Below are positions 1 to 9,427 of a stretch of 64,000 nt of DNA, in pieces. A program made the translations under genes and the position numbers. The stretch is from Porphyromonas sp. (GTDB taxonomy: Bacteria; Bacteroidota; Bacteroidia; Bacteroidales; Porphyromonadaceae). The stretch spans positions 186,001-250,000 of the forward strand of contig JALFBN010000003.1 of assembly GCA_022772085.1 (NCBI GenBank), written 5' to 3'. Under the pieces are notes generated by a model. It did not search any database and was not told the DNA's origin. It saw nothing but the letters and a program-made list of their open reading frames with translations. The first letter of the stretch is position 1. Each line of letters begins with the position of its first letter.

Positions 1-1047
1 CTTAATGGCAAAAAAGATCTCACGGAAGCAGAAGCCGTTGCAGATATTATTGTAGCAGAGAGTGCCGTCCAACATCGTATTGCTCTACAACAAATACAAG
101 GAAGACTTCGCACAGAACTAGAGGGATTGCACAGTGCTCTCCTCAAATTTGCGTCTCTCATGGAGTTGGAATTGGACTTCAGTGAGGAAGATGTCGAGTT
201 TGCCAACAGGGAGCAATTGCACACCTTAGCCGTCTCAATCGGTCAGCGTATTGACCAACTTATTGCTAGTTTTAATCAGGGAAAAAGTTTGCATGATGGT
301 ATTCCCATCGCGATTATAGGTGAACCGAATACAGGTAAGAGTACGCTACTCAACGCTTTGTTACAAGAGGAGCGAGCCATTGTAAGTGATATTGCGGGCA
401 CAACTCGAGATACTATTGAAGAACGTTTGATTATCGAGGGGGTCCTTTTTAGGATCATTGACACAGCAGGACTAAGAGAGACAAGCGATCCCATCGAACG
501 TATTGGTATTGATCGCACCTATCAAAAGGCAGAGAAAGCCACAATTATTTTGGTACTTCTCGATGCCGTAAAAGTCTTACAAAGAGGGATAGATTCGCTT
601 CTTGCACAGCTAGAACCCATAAAATCAGAGTCGAAGCAACAGATTATCTTGATCAATAAGATGGATCTGATCCCTGATAGCAAGGATCAAGAGCAGGCCC
701 TTTCTTTGGTCACTTCTCATTTCCCTGAAAATTGCATCATACCATTATCGGCCAAAGAGGGACTTGGCATAAAGTCCCTTCAGGAGGCGATGCTCACTAC
801 AAGTGGTGCATTACAAATCGGAGAAGAGGATATCTTTATCACGAACGAACGCCACCTAAAAGCACTTCAAGAGGCAAGAGAATACTTACTTCGGGTCCTT
901 GACGCATTGGATACAGGGGTTTCTGCGGATCTAATTGTTCATGATCTACGATTTGTACTGAATGCTCTCGGTGAAATTACAGGAGACACCATCTCTGGAG
1001 AAGATATCCTTCACTCCATTTTTACTCACTTTTGCATCGGCAAGTAG
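1..1047 (+). CDS. mnmE: tRNA uridine-5-carboxymethylaminomethyl(34) synthesis GTPase MnmE (5' truncated by window start; frame open from base 1)
   Basis: G1 motif GEPNTGKST, G3 DTAG, NKMD, C-terminal FCIGK; frame 1 open upstream of the listed ORF start. Confidence 0.96.
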   Translation, partial: LNGKKDLTEAEAVADIIVAESAVQHRIALQQIQGRLRTELEGLHSALLKFASLMELELDFSEEDVEFANREQLHTLAVSIGQRIDQLIASFNQGKSLHDGIPIAIIGEPNTGKSTLLNALLQEERAIVSDIAGTTRDTIEERLIIEGVLFRIIDTAGLRETSDPIERIGIDRTYQKAEKATIILVLLDAVKVLQRGIDSLLAQLEPIKSESKQQIILINKMDLIPDSKDQEQALSLVTSHFPENCIIPLSAKEGLGIKSLQEAMLTTSGALQIGEEDIFITNERHLKALQEAREYLLRVLDALDTGVSADLIVHDLRFVLNALGEITGDTISGEDILHSIFTHFCIGK

Positions 1048-1088
1048 TCGCTGATTACCAACGATAACGAAGCATCACCAAATATCAC

Positions 1089-1120
1089 AAAGGCACTCAT
1101 TATGAGTGCCTTTCCTTTTG
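1089..1120 (+). terminator. Intrinsic terminator after mnmE
   Basis: AAAGGCACTCAT-T-ATGAGTGCCTTT inverted repeat followed by a T-rich tract. Confidence 0.75.
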
Positions 1121-1243
1121 CCTTTTCTGTTCGTTAGGCATCGTTCGACGCTGTTCTTTCGCACATTTCTGTACCTCATTTGTACCGCAGGCTCCTCACC
1201 CGCCCGACAGCCCCTCGCGTATATACCGAGATGCCGGACAAAG

Positions 1244-1283
1244 TTGACAATGGCTGACAATAATTGACGATAGTAGACAAATA
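1244..1283. repeat. 10-bp-phased short direct repeats (GACAAT-like iterons)
   Basis: TTGACAATGG/CTGACAATAA/TTGACGATAG/TAGACAAATA in tandem; a further GGACAAAG lies 9 bp upstream. Confidence 0.7.
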
Positions 1284-1291
1284 ATGGCGAA

Positions 1292-2206
1292 ATGATAAGT
1301 GATATGGCAGGAAGCAAAATACCCATCAAGAAAATATGCGAGTATTGTAATTCAGAGTTTTACGCTCACAAGGGAAGTACAAGATATTGTTCGCACACTT
1401 GCAATAGTAGAGCCTATAAACAAATGAAGCGAGAGGCGAAAACACGTACTATTGAAACAGCAGAACAAGAGAAAAAAGTCAAGGATATTATATCTCGTCC
1501 TTACCTCAAAATCTCAGAAGCTGGAAGGTTGCTCGGAGTCGCTCGACAGACTATATATGAGCACATTTATGCTGGTCGCCTCAGAGCCTCCAAGATAACA
1601 AGCCGTCTTTCTGTTGTCAGGCGTGAAGACATTGAGCTGATGTTAGCGGAGCGGCCTTATGAGAAGCGACAACCAAGAGATACAATCGTAATCACTGATC
1701 TATATACGACAGACGAGGTCTGCGAGACCTACACTATTGCTCGTTCTACACTCTTTGCGATAGCCAAACGTGAGCATATTCCTCGCACTCATAACCGAGG
1801 TAAGACCTATTGGAGTAAACGACACATTGATGCCTACTTTGCGAAGAAAGCCCCCGATGCTTCGATTACAGAATGGTGTACAGCCGAAGATATATCGTCT
1901 CGCTTTGGCATGACTACTACAGCGGTCTACAACTTCGTCTTTGACCACAATATTCCCAAGAAGAAGGTCAAAGGGAAAAGTTATTACTCTACACAGCACG
2001 TGGAAGAAGCCAAAGGAATAATCGAAGCCACAGCACCAAGTTACTACACGGTCAAAGAAGCGATGGCTAAGTATGGTCTTACTCGTGACCAACTCTACCA
2101 CTATACCAAGAAACATAACATACCGAAGGTGAAGCAAGGGCGTAATATCCTCATCTCCCAACGTGAACTTGATGAAGCATTACAACCACCAAGCATCATT
2201 CGATAG
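1292..2206 (+). CDS. Multi-HTH (MerR/excisionase-type) DNA-binding protein of mobile element
   Basis: Repeated HTH-like segments (ISEAGRLLGVARQTIYEHI, TTDEVCETYTIARSTLF, VKEAMAKYGLTRDQLY) and N-terminal Cys/His cluster CEYCNSEF...YCSHTC. Confidence 0.75.
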   Translation: MISDMAGSKIPIKKICEYCNSEFYAHKGSTRYCSHTCNSRAYKQMKREAKTRTIETAEQEKKVKDIISRPYLKISEAGRLLGVARQTIYEHIYAGRLRASKITSRLSVVRREDIELMLAERPYEKRQPRDTIVITDLYTTDEVCETYTIARSTLFAIAKREHIPRTHNRGKTYWSKRHIDAYFAKKAPDASITEWCTAEDISSRFGMTTTAVYNFVFDHNIPKKKVKGKSYYSTQHVEEAKGIIEATAPSYYTVKEAMAKYGLTRDQLYHYTKKHNIPKVKQGRNILISQRELDEALQPPSIIR

Positions 2207-2293
2207 GTTATTTCTCGGTGCTTTATCCCACCGAAAGAACACTGATTTCCTTTGCTGACAAATAATAAGTATCACCCACTAATCAATAGAAGT

Positions 2294-3397
2294 ATGAGAC
2301 ATACATGTACTAAAGTGACATTGAGACAGAGATTGTATGACAGCGGACGGATTTCGCTTTATTTGGACTACTATCCTGCTATCCGCAATCCCGAGACAAT
2401 GCAGATGACAAGGCGAGAGTATCTGGGCATCTATCTATACGCCCAGCCCAAGAATGAGATGGAGCGTTCGTTCAACAATGATATGCTGAACAAAGCTGAG
2501 GCTATCCGCTGTATTCGTGTTCAGTCGCTCATCAATGAACAGTTTGGCTTCCTTGATAGAACCAAGATGAAAACCGACTTCCTTGCCTACTTCCTGAAGA
2601 TGTGCCGAAAGAAAGACCAAAAGTGGCGCATCGTCTACCAACACTTCTACAACTATGTGCAAGGACATTGCACCTTTGGAGATGTGACCATAGAGCTCTG
2701 CCAAGGCTTTAGAGAGTACCTCCTTGATGCCAAGCAACTCAAGCGAACAGGGAAGGTGTCCGTTAATTCGGCAGCGGGATATTTCTCCACCTTTCGGGGA
2801 TTGCTGAAGATAGCCTACCGAGACAAATGGTTGAGAGAGAATATCAATGATTTCTTAGACAAGATAGAGGCCAAGGAAGTCAAGAAGGAGTATCTAACCC
2901 TTGATGAGGTAAAGCTGTTGGCACAAACACCTTGTGAGCACGAGGTCCTTAAACGAGCCTCCCTCTTCTCCTGCCTTACCGGATTACGTATCAGTGATAT
3001 TCTGAACCTCTGCTGGGAAGACTTTGAACTTGCACCAGACCAAGGGTATTGCATTCGTATCAAGACACAGAAAACTTCGACCGAAGCCACTCTCCCTATC
3101 AGCTACGAAGCCTATAAATTGTGTGGCGAACCGACTTCGGGCAAAGTCTTTAGAGGTTTACAACGAAGTATGATAAACTATCCGCTGAAGAAATGGATCA
3201 AGCAAGCAGGTATCACGAAGCATATTACCTTTCACTGCTTCCGCCATTCTTATGCTGTGATACAAATTTCATTAGGTACAGACATCTACACGGTATCCAA
3301 GATGCTAACGCACAAGAACGTCTCCACGACACAAATCTATGCTGACCTTGTGAACTCGAAAAAGCGAGAAACAGCTGAGAAGATTTCTCTAAAGTGA
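2294..3397 (+). CDS. Tyrosine recombinase/integrase (Bacteroidetes mobile-element type)
   Basis: Catalytic motifs LTGLRISDILNLCW, HCFRHSYAVIQISLGTDIYTVSKMLTHKNVSTTQIYADL; ATG at 2294 preferred over the TTG at 2252. Confidence 0.93.
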   Translation: MRHTCTKVTLRQRLYDSGRISLYLDYYPAIRNPETMQMTRREYLGIYLYAQPKNEMERSFNNDMLNKAEAIRCIRVQSLINEQFGFLDRTKMKTDFLAYFLKMCRKKDQKWRIVYQHFYNYVQGHCTFGDVTIELCQGFREYLLDAKQLKRTGKVSVNSAAGYFSTFRGLLKIAYRDKWLRENINDFLDKIEAKEVKKEYLTLDEVKLLAQTPCEHEVLKRASLFSCLTGLRISDILNLCWEDFELAPDQGYCIRIKTQKTSTEATLPISYEAYKLCGEPTSGKVFRGLQRSMINYPLKKWIKQAGITKHITFHCFRHSYAVIQISLGTDIYTVSKMLTHKNVSTTQIYADLVNSKKRETAEKISLK

Positions 3398-3463
3398 AAC
3401 TTGTATTTACTTCCTTTTCCCTATGCTTCCCACTATTTCCCTAAGTAATGAATGGTGATGAAT

Positions 3464-3497
3464 ACTTGTCTATGTTTGCACCAAAGCATAGATAAGT
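3464..3497 (+). repeat. Inverted repeat abutting the start codon of the 3498 ORF
   Basis: ACTTGTCTATG...CATAGATAAGT (one mismatch), with internal TTTG/CAAA. Confidence 0.65.
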
Positions 3498-4220
3498 ATG
3501 AAGCCATCAAGCACTAACGATAACTATATTCCTCAAACAATCACCCTCGGGTGTATTGTCCTATTTTCCCTTGCCGTTCGTTCTACTACTTTGAGTTGTG
3601 GAGCGGACGGCTTTACTGCGTTCTGCGTTTTTCTTATTTGTTCCGTCGTCTTCTTTTTGCTCTTTCTAGCGGTGCAATCATTACTCGAAGAATTCTTCGG
3701 GCATATCTTTAGATCTCAGGAGAGAGAGGTCATCGAACCTCCGAAGACAATTTTCCCAACACCATCGCCATCAAACTATGAGCAGTTTCGTCAAGAGGCT
3801 TTTCAAGTAAAGGCAAGAGAAGAGCAAAAGAAAATGGAAGTCGTCACCTCCTACACCCAAAGGACACTTGCGGCCTATATGAGAGAGGAAGAGCTGACAA
3901 AACTTTACGAACAGATTACCCGCTATCTGTCCTCTGAATGGAGTATTGAGAATAGCCAAGATATCAAAATCTCCTCCCAACTCAAGAGCATTGATCTAAT
4001 GCACTTTGGATGGAACATATCTCGCCCTTTCGGGAAGAAAAGAGAAGATATAGCCTTTTTTCTCAAACACACTTTTGCCCATACCTTGAGAGATGTAGAG
4101 GTAAGTTCTATCCAACGAAAGCTCACCAATACAGAGGGGAAATACCTTATCCCTCTCTGTAAAGACCTTGTCATTGATGAGCATTCAACCCCATTTGAAA
4201 GTTATCCAAAAGTTACTTGA
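3498..4220 (+). CDS. Hypothetical membrane protein of mobile element
   Basis: Long ORF with hydrophobic segments in the N-terminal third; co-oriented with element genes. Confidence 0.6.
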   Translation: MKPSSTNDNYIPQTITLGCIVLFSLAVRSTTLSCGADGFTAFCVFLICSVVFFLLFLAVQSLLEEFFGHIFRSQEREVIEPPKTIFPTPSPSNYEQFRQEAFQVKAREEQKKMEVVTSYTQRTLAAYMREEELTKLYEQITRYLSSEWSIENSQDIKISSQLKSIDLMHFGWNISRPFGKKREDIAFFLKHTFAHTLRDVEVSSIQRKLTNTEGKYLIPLCKDLVIDEHSTPFESYPKVT

Positions 4221-4260
4221 AGGTGTTGTAGCGCACCGAGAGAACACCGATTTCCTTTGC

Positions 4261-4310
4261 TCGCAAATAATCAGAAACCCGCAGGGCAACCTGCACAAAT
4301 TTATTTGCGA
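4261..4310 (+). repeat. Nested inverted repeat immediately upstream of HTH gene
   Basis: TCGCAAATAA...TTATTTGCGA perfect 10-bp arms enclosing GCAGG-GCAA-CCTGC. Confidence 0.8.
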
Positions 4311-4312
4311 AC

Positions 4313-4675
4313 ATGGACAAAGAAATTACATTCGACAAGTTACCTGAAGCGGTAACGTATCTGACCGAACAGGTCTCTGCCATCAAAGAGATGGTTTCGG
4401 TACTGCGTCCTCCTATACCTGAAGAGAAGTCTCTCATTGGTATAGATGAAGCGTGCAAAGTCATTCAAAAAGCAAAACCTACCATCTATGCTCTCGTCCG
4501 TAAGGGGATTATCCCAGCTTACAAACGGGGCAAGAAGCTCTATTTCTATAAAGAAGAGCTACTGCAATGGGTAGAAAGCGGACGTAAAGGTATCCTTTAT
4601 GCGCCCTCCTCAGAGGAACAATTATCCTCCATAAGAGCAGGCATCCGACACAAGCCTAAATCATTCAAAGGATAA
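4313..4675 (+). CDS. Helix-turn-helix (excisionase-like) protein
   Basis: GIDEACKVIQKAKPTIYALVRKGIIPAYKRGKKLYFYKEELLQWVESGR. Confidence 0.85.
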   Translation: MDKEITFDKLPEAVTYLTEQVSAIKEMVSVLRPPIPEEKSLIGIDEACKVIQKAKPTIYALVRKGIIPAYKRGKKLYFYKEELLQWVESGRKGILYAPSSEEQLSSIRAGIRHKPKSFKG

Positions 4676-4681
4676 TGGGCT

Positions 4682-6058
4682 ATGGGAGAACAAACAATCG
4701 TGCCAGAAGTCCTGCTGGATAAAGCCATCGAATTGGGATTGTCATTCTCAGACTCTGCTTTTCCCATTGGTATCTTTCCCTCTGAGATACGAAATATCAT
4801 TGCTGAAGTCCACGAGTGTCAAGGTTTTCCTATCGACTATATCGCATCGGCAATGCTGGTGGCTATCGCTGTTGGCATAGGGAATACGCATCTTGTCCAA
4901 CTCAAACGAGGGTGGCAAGAAAGTGCAATGCTTTACGTGGCATTAGTCGGACGCCCTGGCACGAACAAAAGTCATCCGCTTAGTTTTGCGATGAAACCTT
5001 TTCTTGACTTTGACTATCAGGAGAATAAGCTCTACGAACAAGCCTTCACTGAGTATGACAATATTGCACGGATGAGCCGTAAGGAGCGTATAGAGGCTGG
5101 TCACTCAGAGCAACCGACAGAGCCTATACGAAGAAGATTTATCGTCTCTGACATCACGCCCGAAGGTTTGAGTTTTATCCATGCTCAGAATAAGCGAGGT
5201 CTTTGTTTGTGGACGGATGAATTATCGGCTTGGTTCAAGAACTTCAATCGCTACAACAGCGGTTCCGAGGAGCAGTTTTGGCTCTCTGTGTTTAGTGCTA
5301 AAGCGACCATCAGTGATCGTAAGGGAAATCGAAGTTCCATCTTTATCAAGCGTCCCTATATCTCTGTTGTAGGCACCATCCAAAAGAAGATACTCGGAGA
5401 GCTATCCAAGGGGGAACGCTCCAGTAATGGTTTTATAGACCGTATCCTTTTTGTGATGCCCAATCTACAGCAGAAAGCACGATGGAGCAGATCAGAACTT
5501 CCCGAAAGCACCGAAGGACGATGGTCAAGTATCATTCAGCAACTTATTGAGATACCTTGCTCCAAAGACGAAGAAGGCGAACTACATCCTGAGATTATCC
5601 CCTTTGCCGAGGATGCCAAGGCTCGACTTTATATGTGGCAAGAGGAGCATGCCAAACTCTGCGATACCGAATCCAACGAAACTCTCGTCGGGGTCTACTG
5701 TAAGTTGGAAGTGTATGTCATTCGCTTTTGTCTCATCATCCAAATGGCTCGTTGGGCGTGTTCCGAGGGAGATAAGACCGAGATTGACCTTGTTTCTGTG
5801 GAACGAGCCATCACTCTTACCGAGTATTTTCGCCACTCGGCACAACAAGTGCACTCAGAGATTGCAGGTGTTCATCTCACTCAGCAACAGCAGCAACTCC
5901 TTGCCGAACTGCCAGCATCTTTTCAGACTGCCGAAGCCCTGAGTATTGCCGAACGATTGGGGATGAAAGAGAGGGCTTTTAAGGATTTTCTCAGTCGCAA
6001 TATCGGACATCTCTTTACTAAGGAGCGACACGGACTTTACCATAAACTCAATGTTTAA
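4682..6058 (+). CDS. DUF3987-like protein of mobile elements
   Basis: FPIDYIASAMLVAIAVGIGNT...VGRPGTNKSHPLSFAMKPF, DEL SAWF-type motif; position after HTH gene. Confidence 0.8.
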   Translation: MGEQTIVPEVLLDKAIELGLSFSDSAFPIGIFPSEIRNIIAEVHECQGFPIDYIASAMLVAIAVGIGNTHLVQLKRGWQESAMLYVALVGRPGTNKSHPLSFAMKPFLDFDYQENKLYEQAFTEYDNIARMSRKERIEAGHSEQPTEPIRRRFIVSDITPEGLSFIHAQNKRGLCLWTDELSAWFKNFNRYNSGSEEQFWLSVFSAKATISDRKGNRSSIFIKRPYISVVGTIQKKILGELSKGERSSNGFIDRILFVMPNLQQKARWSRSELPESTEGRWSSIIQQLIEIPCSKDEEGELHPEIIPFAEDAKARLYMWQEEHAKLCDTESNETLVGVYCKLEVYVIRFCLIIQMARWACSEGDKTEIDLVSVERAITLTEYFRHSAQQVHSEIAGVHLTQQQQQLLAELPASFQTAEALSIAERLGMKERAFKDFLSRNIGHLFTKERHGLYHKLNV

Positions 6059-6155
6059 CCCAGCGCATTTTCTGCATTATCAGCATTTCCCTATTCCTTA
6101 TTAACTCGAAAGTGTACAAAGTGCAGATAGTGTGCTATTCAAATCAAATTTATCA

Positions 6156-7217
6156 ATGAGCAATTATAGATTCAAATTAGAACCATATAAAGGTGTGCGC
6201 ACACGCCATACCTGCCCAGCGTGCGAACGCCCCAGATGTTTCGCTCGCTACATAGACACAGAGGGAAAAATAGAGTTCCCTGATAACGTTGGACGTTGCG
6301 ATCACGAACAGCGTTGTGGCTACCACTTTACACCCAAAGATTACTTTGCCGAGCATCCATTAGCAAAAGAAGAGTTGTATTCGTCTGATAGTACCGACTA
6401 CAAACCGACACCAATCATTCTACCGCCATCTTTCATAGAGAAAGCAACGATGGAGCAGACCTTGAGAGGATATAAGCATAACAACCTCTATTGCTTTCTT
6501 TCCGAACAACTTGGAGAGGACGAAGCACTCCAATTGGTACATCGTTATCACGTTGGCACATCTAAACATTGGGAAGGAGCAACCGTATTCTGGCAGATAG
6601 ACACTATCGGAAGAGTCAGAACAGGCAAGATTATGCTCTACAATCCTGAGACTGGCAAGCGAGTAAAGCAACCATTCAATCATATCACATGGGTACATAG
6701 TTTGCTCAAACGCCCAAACTACAACCTTAGTCAATGCTTTTTCGGTGAGCATCTTCTTGACGCCGACAAGCAGAAACCAATCGCTTTGGTTGAGAGCGAA
6801 AAGACGGCACTCATTGCCTCTCATTATCTACCTCAATATCTGTGGTTGGCAACTGGCGGAAAGCACGGATGTTTCAAAAGCAGCAATCTTGTTCCCCTCT
6901 TCGGGCGTCAGGTAGTTCTCTTTCCCGACCTCGGGGCAACAGACTATTGGCAGGAGAAACTAAAGATGATGCAGAACCTCGGAATGGAGGTGCAGCTCTT
7001 TGACTATTTGGAGAAACATGCCTCCCTCCAAGACCGGCAAGCAGGTTACGATATTGCCGATTACCTCCTCCAAATCAAGACGCAAAGTAGTGTATTGAAA
7101 GACCTCATTCGGCAAAATCCCAACCTCCAACTTTTGGTCGATAAACTCGGACTTCAAGTCGTGAAAGAGCAAAGATTGGCACAACCTCTTCCACAGAAGA
7201 GAAGACTGCATAGGTAG
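6156..7217 (+). CDS. Toprim/zinc-finger primase-like protein (DUF6371-type)
   Basis: N-terminal Cys motifs CPACERPRC...CDHEQRCGYHF; ALVESEKTALIASHY and LFPDLGATDYW Toprim-like motifs; start at MSNYRF preferred. Confidence 0.75.
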   Translation: MSNYRFKLEPYKGVRTRHTCPACERPRCFARYIDTEGKIEFPDNVGRCDHEQRCGYHFTPKDYFAEHPLAKEELYSSDSTDYKPTPIILPPSFIEKATMEQTLRGYKHNNLYCFLSEQLGEDEALQLVHRYHVGTSKHWEGATVFWQIDTIGRVRTGKIMLYNPETGKRVKQPFNHITWVHSLLKRPNYNLSQCFFGEHLLDADKQKPIALVESEKTALIASHYLPQYLWLATGGKHGCFKSSNLVPLFGRQVVLFPDLGATDYWQEKLKMMQNLGMEVQLFDYLEKHASLQDRQAGYDIADYLLQIKTQSSVLKDLIRQNPNLQLLVDKLGLQVVKEQRLAQPLPQKRRLHR

Positions 7218-7231
7218 AGAAGCAAGTTTGT

Positions 7232-7276
7232 GTTTTGGGTTACCCAAAACCTCCTTGACGCCCATCAAACAGGGCG
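7232..7276 (+). other. Candidate oriT (paired inverted repeats upstream of mob genes)
   Basis: GTTTTGGGT-T-ACCCAAAAC (7232-7250) then CGCCC...GGGCG (7259-7276), between the primase-like and mob genes. Confidence 0.5.
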
Positions 7277-7316
7277 AAATAATCCCGATGGTCTCATCAA
7301 TAAAACGAAAGAAACA

Positions 7317-7670
7317 ATGACAACAGAAGACAAAAAGAAAGGGGGACGCCCCACTAAAAAACTATCCGAGAAGAGAAGCTACTCCGTCCTACTCAAACTG
7401 AATACGATGGAGTACTTCACCCTCAAAAGTAAAGCCTCAGAGGCAGGTATCAATAAAAATGAATTTCTGAGAATGCTCATCTCTGAGAGTTTCATCAAGC
7501 CAAGAGTTACGCCTGAGCAGATGCGAGAGATACGCCAGCTCTCGGGCATAGCAAACAACATCAACCAAATTGCTCATCGCCTTCACACTTTTGGTATCTC
7601 TACCATGCCAACCGAGCTACGAATGCTCAAACTTTTAGTCGAAGAACAACTCAAAGCTCTGAAATCATGA
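7317..7670 (+). CDS. MobC-like plasmid mobilization relaxosome protein
   Basis: GGRPTKKLSEKRSYSVLLKLN...GINKNEFLRMLISES...IANNINQIAHRLHTFG; overlaps relaxase start by 4 nt. Confidence 0.85.
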   Translation: MTTEDKKKGGRPTKKLSEKRSYSVLLKLNTMEYFTLKSKASEAGINKNEFLRMLISESFIKPRVTPEQMREIRQLSGIANNINQIAHRLHTFGISTMPTELRMLKLLVEEQLKALKS

Positions 7671-8593
7671 TAGCCAAGATAATCAAAGGAACATCCTTTT
7701 CTGGAGTGCTTGCCTATCTCCTCGGGAAGCAAGAGGGAAAAGCCAGAGTTCTCTATGCAGAAGGAGTTAGGAGGGATGCTTCGTCTCACGAGATAGCCAA
7801 CGACTTTGCACTACAAGCCTCAATGCGTCCTAATGTGAAGAAGCCTGTCTATCATACTATCTTGAGCTTTTCGGCAGAAGATGCTGAGCGACTGGACGAT
7901 AAGACGATGAATAACTTGGCACTACAATACTTGCAGAAGATGGGCTACGGAGATACGCAATACCTCATAGTACGCCATCTCGACAGAGAGCATCCCCACG
8001 TACACATCTGTATCAATCGTATAGACAACAACGGAAAAACTATTTCTGACAGCAACGAAAAGTACCGCTCAACAAAGGTCTGCAAAGAACTCACTGAAGC
8101 TAACCAACTAAAGTGGGGCGAAGGGAAAGAGGCTGTAAAACGTCATAGGCTTCGAGGGAATGACCGACTTCGATATGAAATCTTCGATACCATCAAAGCC
8201 GTATTACCTCGATGTCAGAATTGGGACGAACTCTCTTCCGCTCTGAAACGCCAAGGGATAGACATACAATTCAGGACAAAAGGAAAGAGCGATCAGGTAG
8301 AGGGCGTACTCTTCAGCAAAGATGGCGTAAGTTTTAGTGGTTCACACATCGACCGCTCATGTAGCTACTCCAAACTCACCTTTGCTTTAGAACAGAATGC
8401 AAAGCAAGCTCTTTCACCACCTCTTCTCTCTTCTGAAACAGAAAGTTTTATCGGAGAGCTGGGCGAAGCCATAGAAGATCTTGGCGAGGGGCTATTCGAT
8501 AGCAATGCGCCTGCCGTAGATGTCGCAGAACTCGTATTCCAACGTAAACTAAGAAATCAAGCTAATAAGAAACTAAAACGTAGAAGATTATGA
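7667..8593 (+). CDS. Relaxase/mobilization nuclease
   Basis: MIAKIIKGTSFSGVLAYLLGKQEG N-terminus; YLIVRHLDREHPHVHICINRID histidine motif. Confidence 0.93.
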   Translation: MIAKIIKGTSFSGVLAYLLGKQEGKARVLYAEGVRRDASSHEIANDFALQASMRPNVKKPVYHTILSFSAEDAERLDDKTMNNLALQYLQKMGYGDTQYLIVRHLDREHPHVHICINRIDNNGKTISDSNEKYRSTKVCKELTEANQLKWGEGKEAVKRHRLRGNDRLRYEIFDTIKAVLPRCQNWDELSSALKRQGIDIQFRTKGKSDQVEGVLFSKDGVSFSGSHIDRSCSYSKLTFALEQNAKQALSPPLLSSETESFIGELGEAIEDLGEGLFDSNAPAVDVAELVFQRKLRNQANKKLKRRRL

Positions 8594-9270
8594 ACGAACA
8601 AATGAACATTCTCCTCGAAGTACTCGAGGAAATCAAGCAACAGAACAGAGAACTCAAAGCGAGCGTCTCCAACCTCGCATCTCAACCAATCTCAACAACT
8701 ACATCATCAGAAGAGGATGGCATCTCTCTTACGGATGTAGCACGCCTTATTGGGCAAAAGATTGAGATAGATGGCAAATTCAAGAGTGAACTAACAGATG
8801 TCGCTATCGTCCTTGGCAAACGAATCCGAGAAATCAAAGATGGCGTCACAAAGGCCCAAGAGAAGCAAGCCGAGAACCTTGCCTCTCTATCCGAGAAAAT
8901 CCAAGAAACTCAATCTCCTCCAGAGATCAAGAAGTACTACCTCTTTGATGTCAAACGCTGGGTGGAGTGGCTCATCTGGGGTATATCTCTTGTACTCCTC
9001 GCCTGTACTATTGGCTGGGCAGTATATCTCCGTAATGCCAATCAGACCCTCGAAAGCTACGCCCTTCGCTACCGCATCCTACGTATGGAGCAAGGTTACA
9101 ATAGTCCCACTATCGCCCATCTCGACAGTCTATTCTCCTCCGACTCCATTCGCCAACTACGCCACCAAGTCATCAACTATGAACTCGCAGTCCAACGCCA
9201 AGCCGAACTCGCCATCCAGCAGCAACGAATCACGGAGGAGCAAGCTATTATCTTTCAAAAACTAAAATGA
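8590..9270 (+). CDS. Mobilization-associated membrane protein, coiled-coil plus one TM
   Basis: 4-nt overlap with relaxase; WVEWLIWGISLVLLACTIGWAVYL TM segment. Confidence 0.65.
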   Translation: MNEQMNILLEVLEEIKQQNRELKASVSNLASQPISTTTSSEEDGISLTDVARLIGQKIEIDGKFKSELTDVAIVLGKRIREIKDGVTKAQEKQAENLASLSEKIQETQSPPEIKKYYLFDVKRWVEWLIWGISLVLLACTIGWAVYLRNANQTLESYALRYRILRMEQGYNSPTIAHLDSLFSSDSIRQLRHQVINYELAVQRQAELAIQQQRITEEQAIIFQKLK

Positions 9271-9355
9271 TAATTAACAACCTAGTAAAAGCATCCCTAT
9301 AAGAAAGCGTATAGGTCTAAAATAATTACCCAAAGATAGAGGACATATAAATCCA

Positions 9356-9389
9356 CAAAAGGACTTGTTTCGCGAAACAAGTCCTTTTG
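9356..9389. terminator. Bidirectional terminator
   Basis: Perfect 34-bp palindrome CAAAAGGACTTGTTTCGCGAAACAAGTCCTTTTG between convergent genes. Confidence 0.85.
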
Positions 9390-9427
9390 TCATAAGTATA
9401 ATAATTTCCCAATAATAACTCCTTGTT

